Positions 63,461 through 64,000 of a stretch of DNA of 64,000 nt are shown one piece after another. The stretch lies in assembly GCA_963754125.1 (NCBI GenBank), contig CAVWEX010000002.1:558001-622000 (forward strand). The letters run 5' to 3'. How positions within the stretch are numbered: position 1 is the stretch's first letter; the number at the start of each line of letters is the position of its first letter. Made by a program: the position numbers and the translations under genes. The notes beneath the pieces are model-generated. The model did not search any database. It was not told where the DNA came from and saw only the letters and a program-made list of their open reading frames with translations. This stretch comes from RPQJ01 sp963754125 (GTDB taxonomy: Bacteria; Pseudomonadota; Gammaproteobacteria; Steroidobacterales; Steroidobacteraceae).

Positions 63461-63546
63461 GCGACTGACAAGGGCAAACCCGCTGAAAGGCGGGGACGCA
63501 AAGCTTCCGGTCTTCGGGTGTCACCCATGACAGCGGGGTTGCCAGC
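63461..63546 (+). ncRNA. Cyclic-di-GMP-I (GEMM-I) riboswitch
   Basis: The sequence matches the GEMM-I aptamer element by element. It has AAGGGCAAACC (63470-63480), a short hairpin CCCGC-TGAAAG-GCGGG closed by a GAAA tetraloop (63479-63494), the invariant GACGCAAAGC (63495-63504), then a second arm starting TTCCGG and ending with GCGGGGTTGCC (63533-63543). It ends one base or so before the ATG of the TlpA gene at 63547. The conserved GGGG (63535-63538) lies eight bases before that ATG and could serve as the ribosome site, so ligand binding might directly control translation. I compared it with the known Vc2 aptamer from memory; no structure search was run. Confidence 0.9.
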
Positions 63547-64000
63547 ATGGATTACAGGGATCACGCCGCGCGCGCCCGGCTGACGGCGCTCATGCATACG
63601 CTCGCGCTCGCGGCCGCCGTGCTCGCCGGCGCGCTCGTCTTTCCGCTGCTCGCGCAGGCGGGGCCTTCGAGCGGGGCCGAGGCGCCCGACTTCGTGCTCA
63701 AGGACCTCTCCGGTCGCAACCAGCGGCTGTCGGAGTTCCGCGGCGACGTCGTGGTGCTCACGTTCTGGGCAAGCTGGTGCGGTCCGTGCCGCGACGCGCT
63801 CGAGTCCGTGGACGCGGCAGTCGGCGCCGCAGGCGGCGCGCCGGCGATCCTCGGCGTGAGCCTCGATCGCGAGCCCGCTCGCGCGCAGTCCATCGCCGCC
63901 TCGCTCGGATTGCGTCACCCGACGCTGCTCGACACCGGACAGTCCGTCGGCCGCCTCTACGACGTCCAGCACCTGCCTCTCACGCTGCTGATCGACCGCG
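63547..64000 (+). CDS. TlpA-family thioredoxin under c-di-GMP riboswitch, 3' end off the window
   Basis: The first 151 residues are visible, running off the window. A cytosolic stub with Arg residues is followed by a hydrophobic export segment (LALAAAVLAGALVFPLLAQA). The domain begins APDFVLKDLSGRNQRLSEFRGDVVVLTFWASWCGPCRD, with the WCGPC active site, and includes the TlpA-specific ILGVSLDRE and LPLTLLIDR cis-Pro region. ATG 63547 is preferred over 63592 because a GGGG ribosome site lies eight bases upstream and gives a proper positively charged signal start. It follows the riboswitch directly. It is the second TlpA-like gene in the redox locus and may reduce heme-site or other cysteines in the exported proteins. 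Confidence 0.87.
   Translation, partial: MDYRDHAARARLTALMHTLALAAAVLAGALVFPLLAQAGPSSGAEAPDFVLKDLSGRNQRLSEFRGDVVVLTFWASWCGPCRDALESVDAAVGAAGGAPAILGVSLDREPARAQSIAASLGLRHPTLLDTGQSVGRLYDVQHLPLTLLIDR

Overview
The window is GC-rich, gene-dense bacterial chromosome that looks gammaproteobacterial. Evidence for this is the NADP-type icd directly followed by aceK, outer-membrane proteins throughout (TonB receptor, PldA, TolC-type channels, beta-barrels), a GlyGly-CTERM-like protease tail, and GTG/TTG starts with GGAG-type ribosome sites. I cannot place it below class. I see no rRNA, tRNA, CRISPR array, insertion sequence or phage, and no gene-free stretch longer than 300 bases.

Layout. 1-6896 (minus): icd and aceK, a GT39/ArnT-like glycosyltransferase, an exported PI4-kinase-like protein and an exported metallophosphoesterase. 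6972-11087: a BNR-repeat lipoprotein, a ceramidase-like membrane protein, a DUF6491 lipoprotein and an alpha/beta hydrolase. 11029-16876: a tolC-type gene divergent from an RND adaptor-pump pair. 17022-22291: arginine/ornithine antiporter, arginine deiminase, an exported desuccinylase-family zinc hydrolase and a TPR/beta-barrel protein. 22341-29076: CDF exporter, glycine-zipper protein, NhaC antiporter, SYLF lipoprotein, phospholipase A, a BaeRF-type protein and a DUF3313 lipoprotein. 29207-37908: a copper/silver export operon (His-rich protein, CusC/B/A-type pump, CopA-type ATPase). 38038-49533: PAP2 phosphatase, agmatine deiminase, polyphosphate:AMP phosphotransferase, FAD oxidase, subtilisin-like protease, TonB receptor, macro-domain protein and DUF2130 protein.

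The most unusual part is 49543-64000, two divergent gene sets sharing an upstream region near 55.5 kb. Leftward: an HzsA-related di-heme lipoprotein, an SH3/beta-barrel protein, a second barrel, a TlpA thioredoxin, a DUF4266 lipoprotein and a DUF3570 outer-membrane protein with two ApbE-like flavinylation motifs. Rightward: a mono-heme protein, a LamG lipoprotein with two heme modules, a Tat-exported DUF1501-like protein, a zinc-ribbon methyltransferase, an ApbE flavin transferase, then a cyclic-di-GMP-I riboswitch in front of another TlpA-type gene that runs off the end. I read this as an envelope redox system combining c-type heme and covalent flavin, at least partly controlled by c-di-GMP.

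Caution: about 21 of 45 protein genes carry single-base frameshifts, some 31 in all, and nearly all are one extra base. The protein sequence resumes intact in another frame each time, so I treat these as sequencing or assembly errors rather than gene decay. Frameshifted genes are annotated as one CDS spanning all frames, with approximate shift positions.
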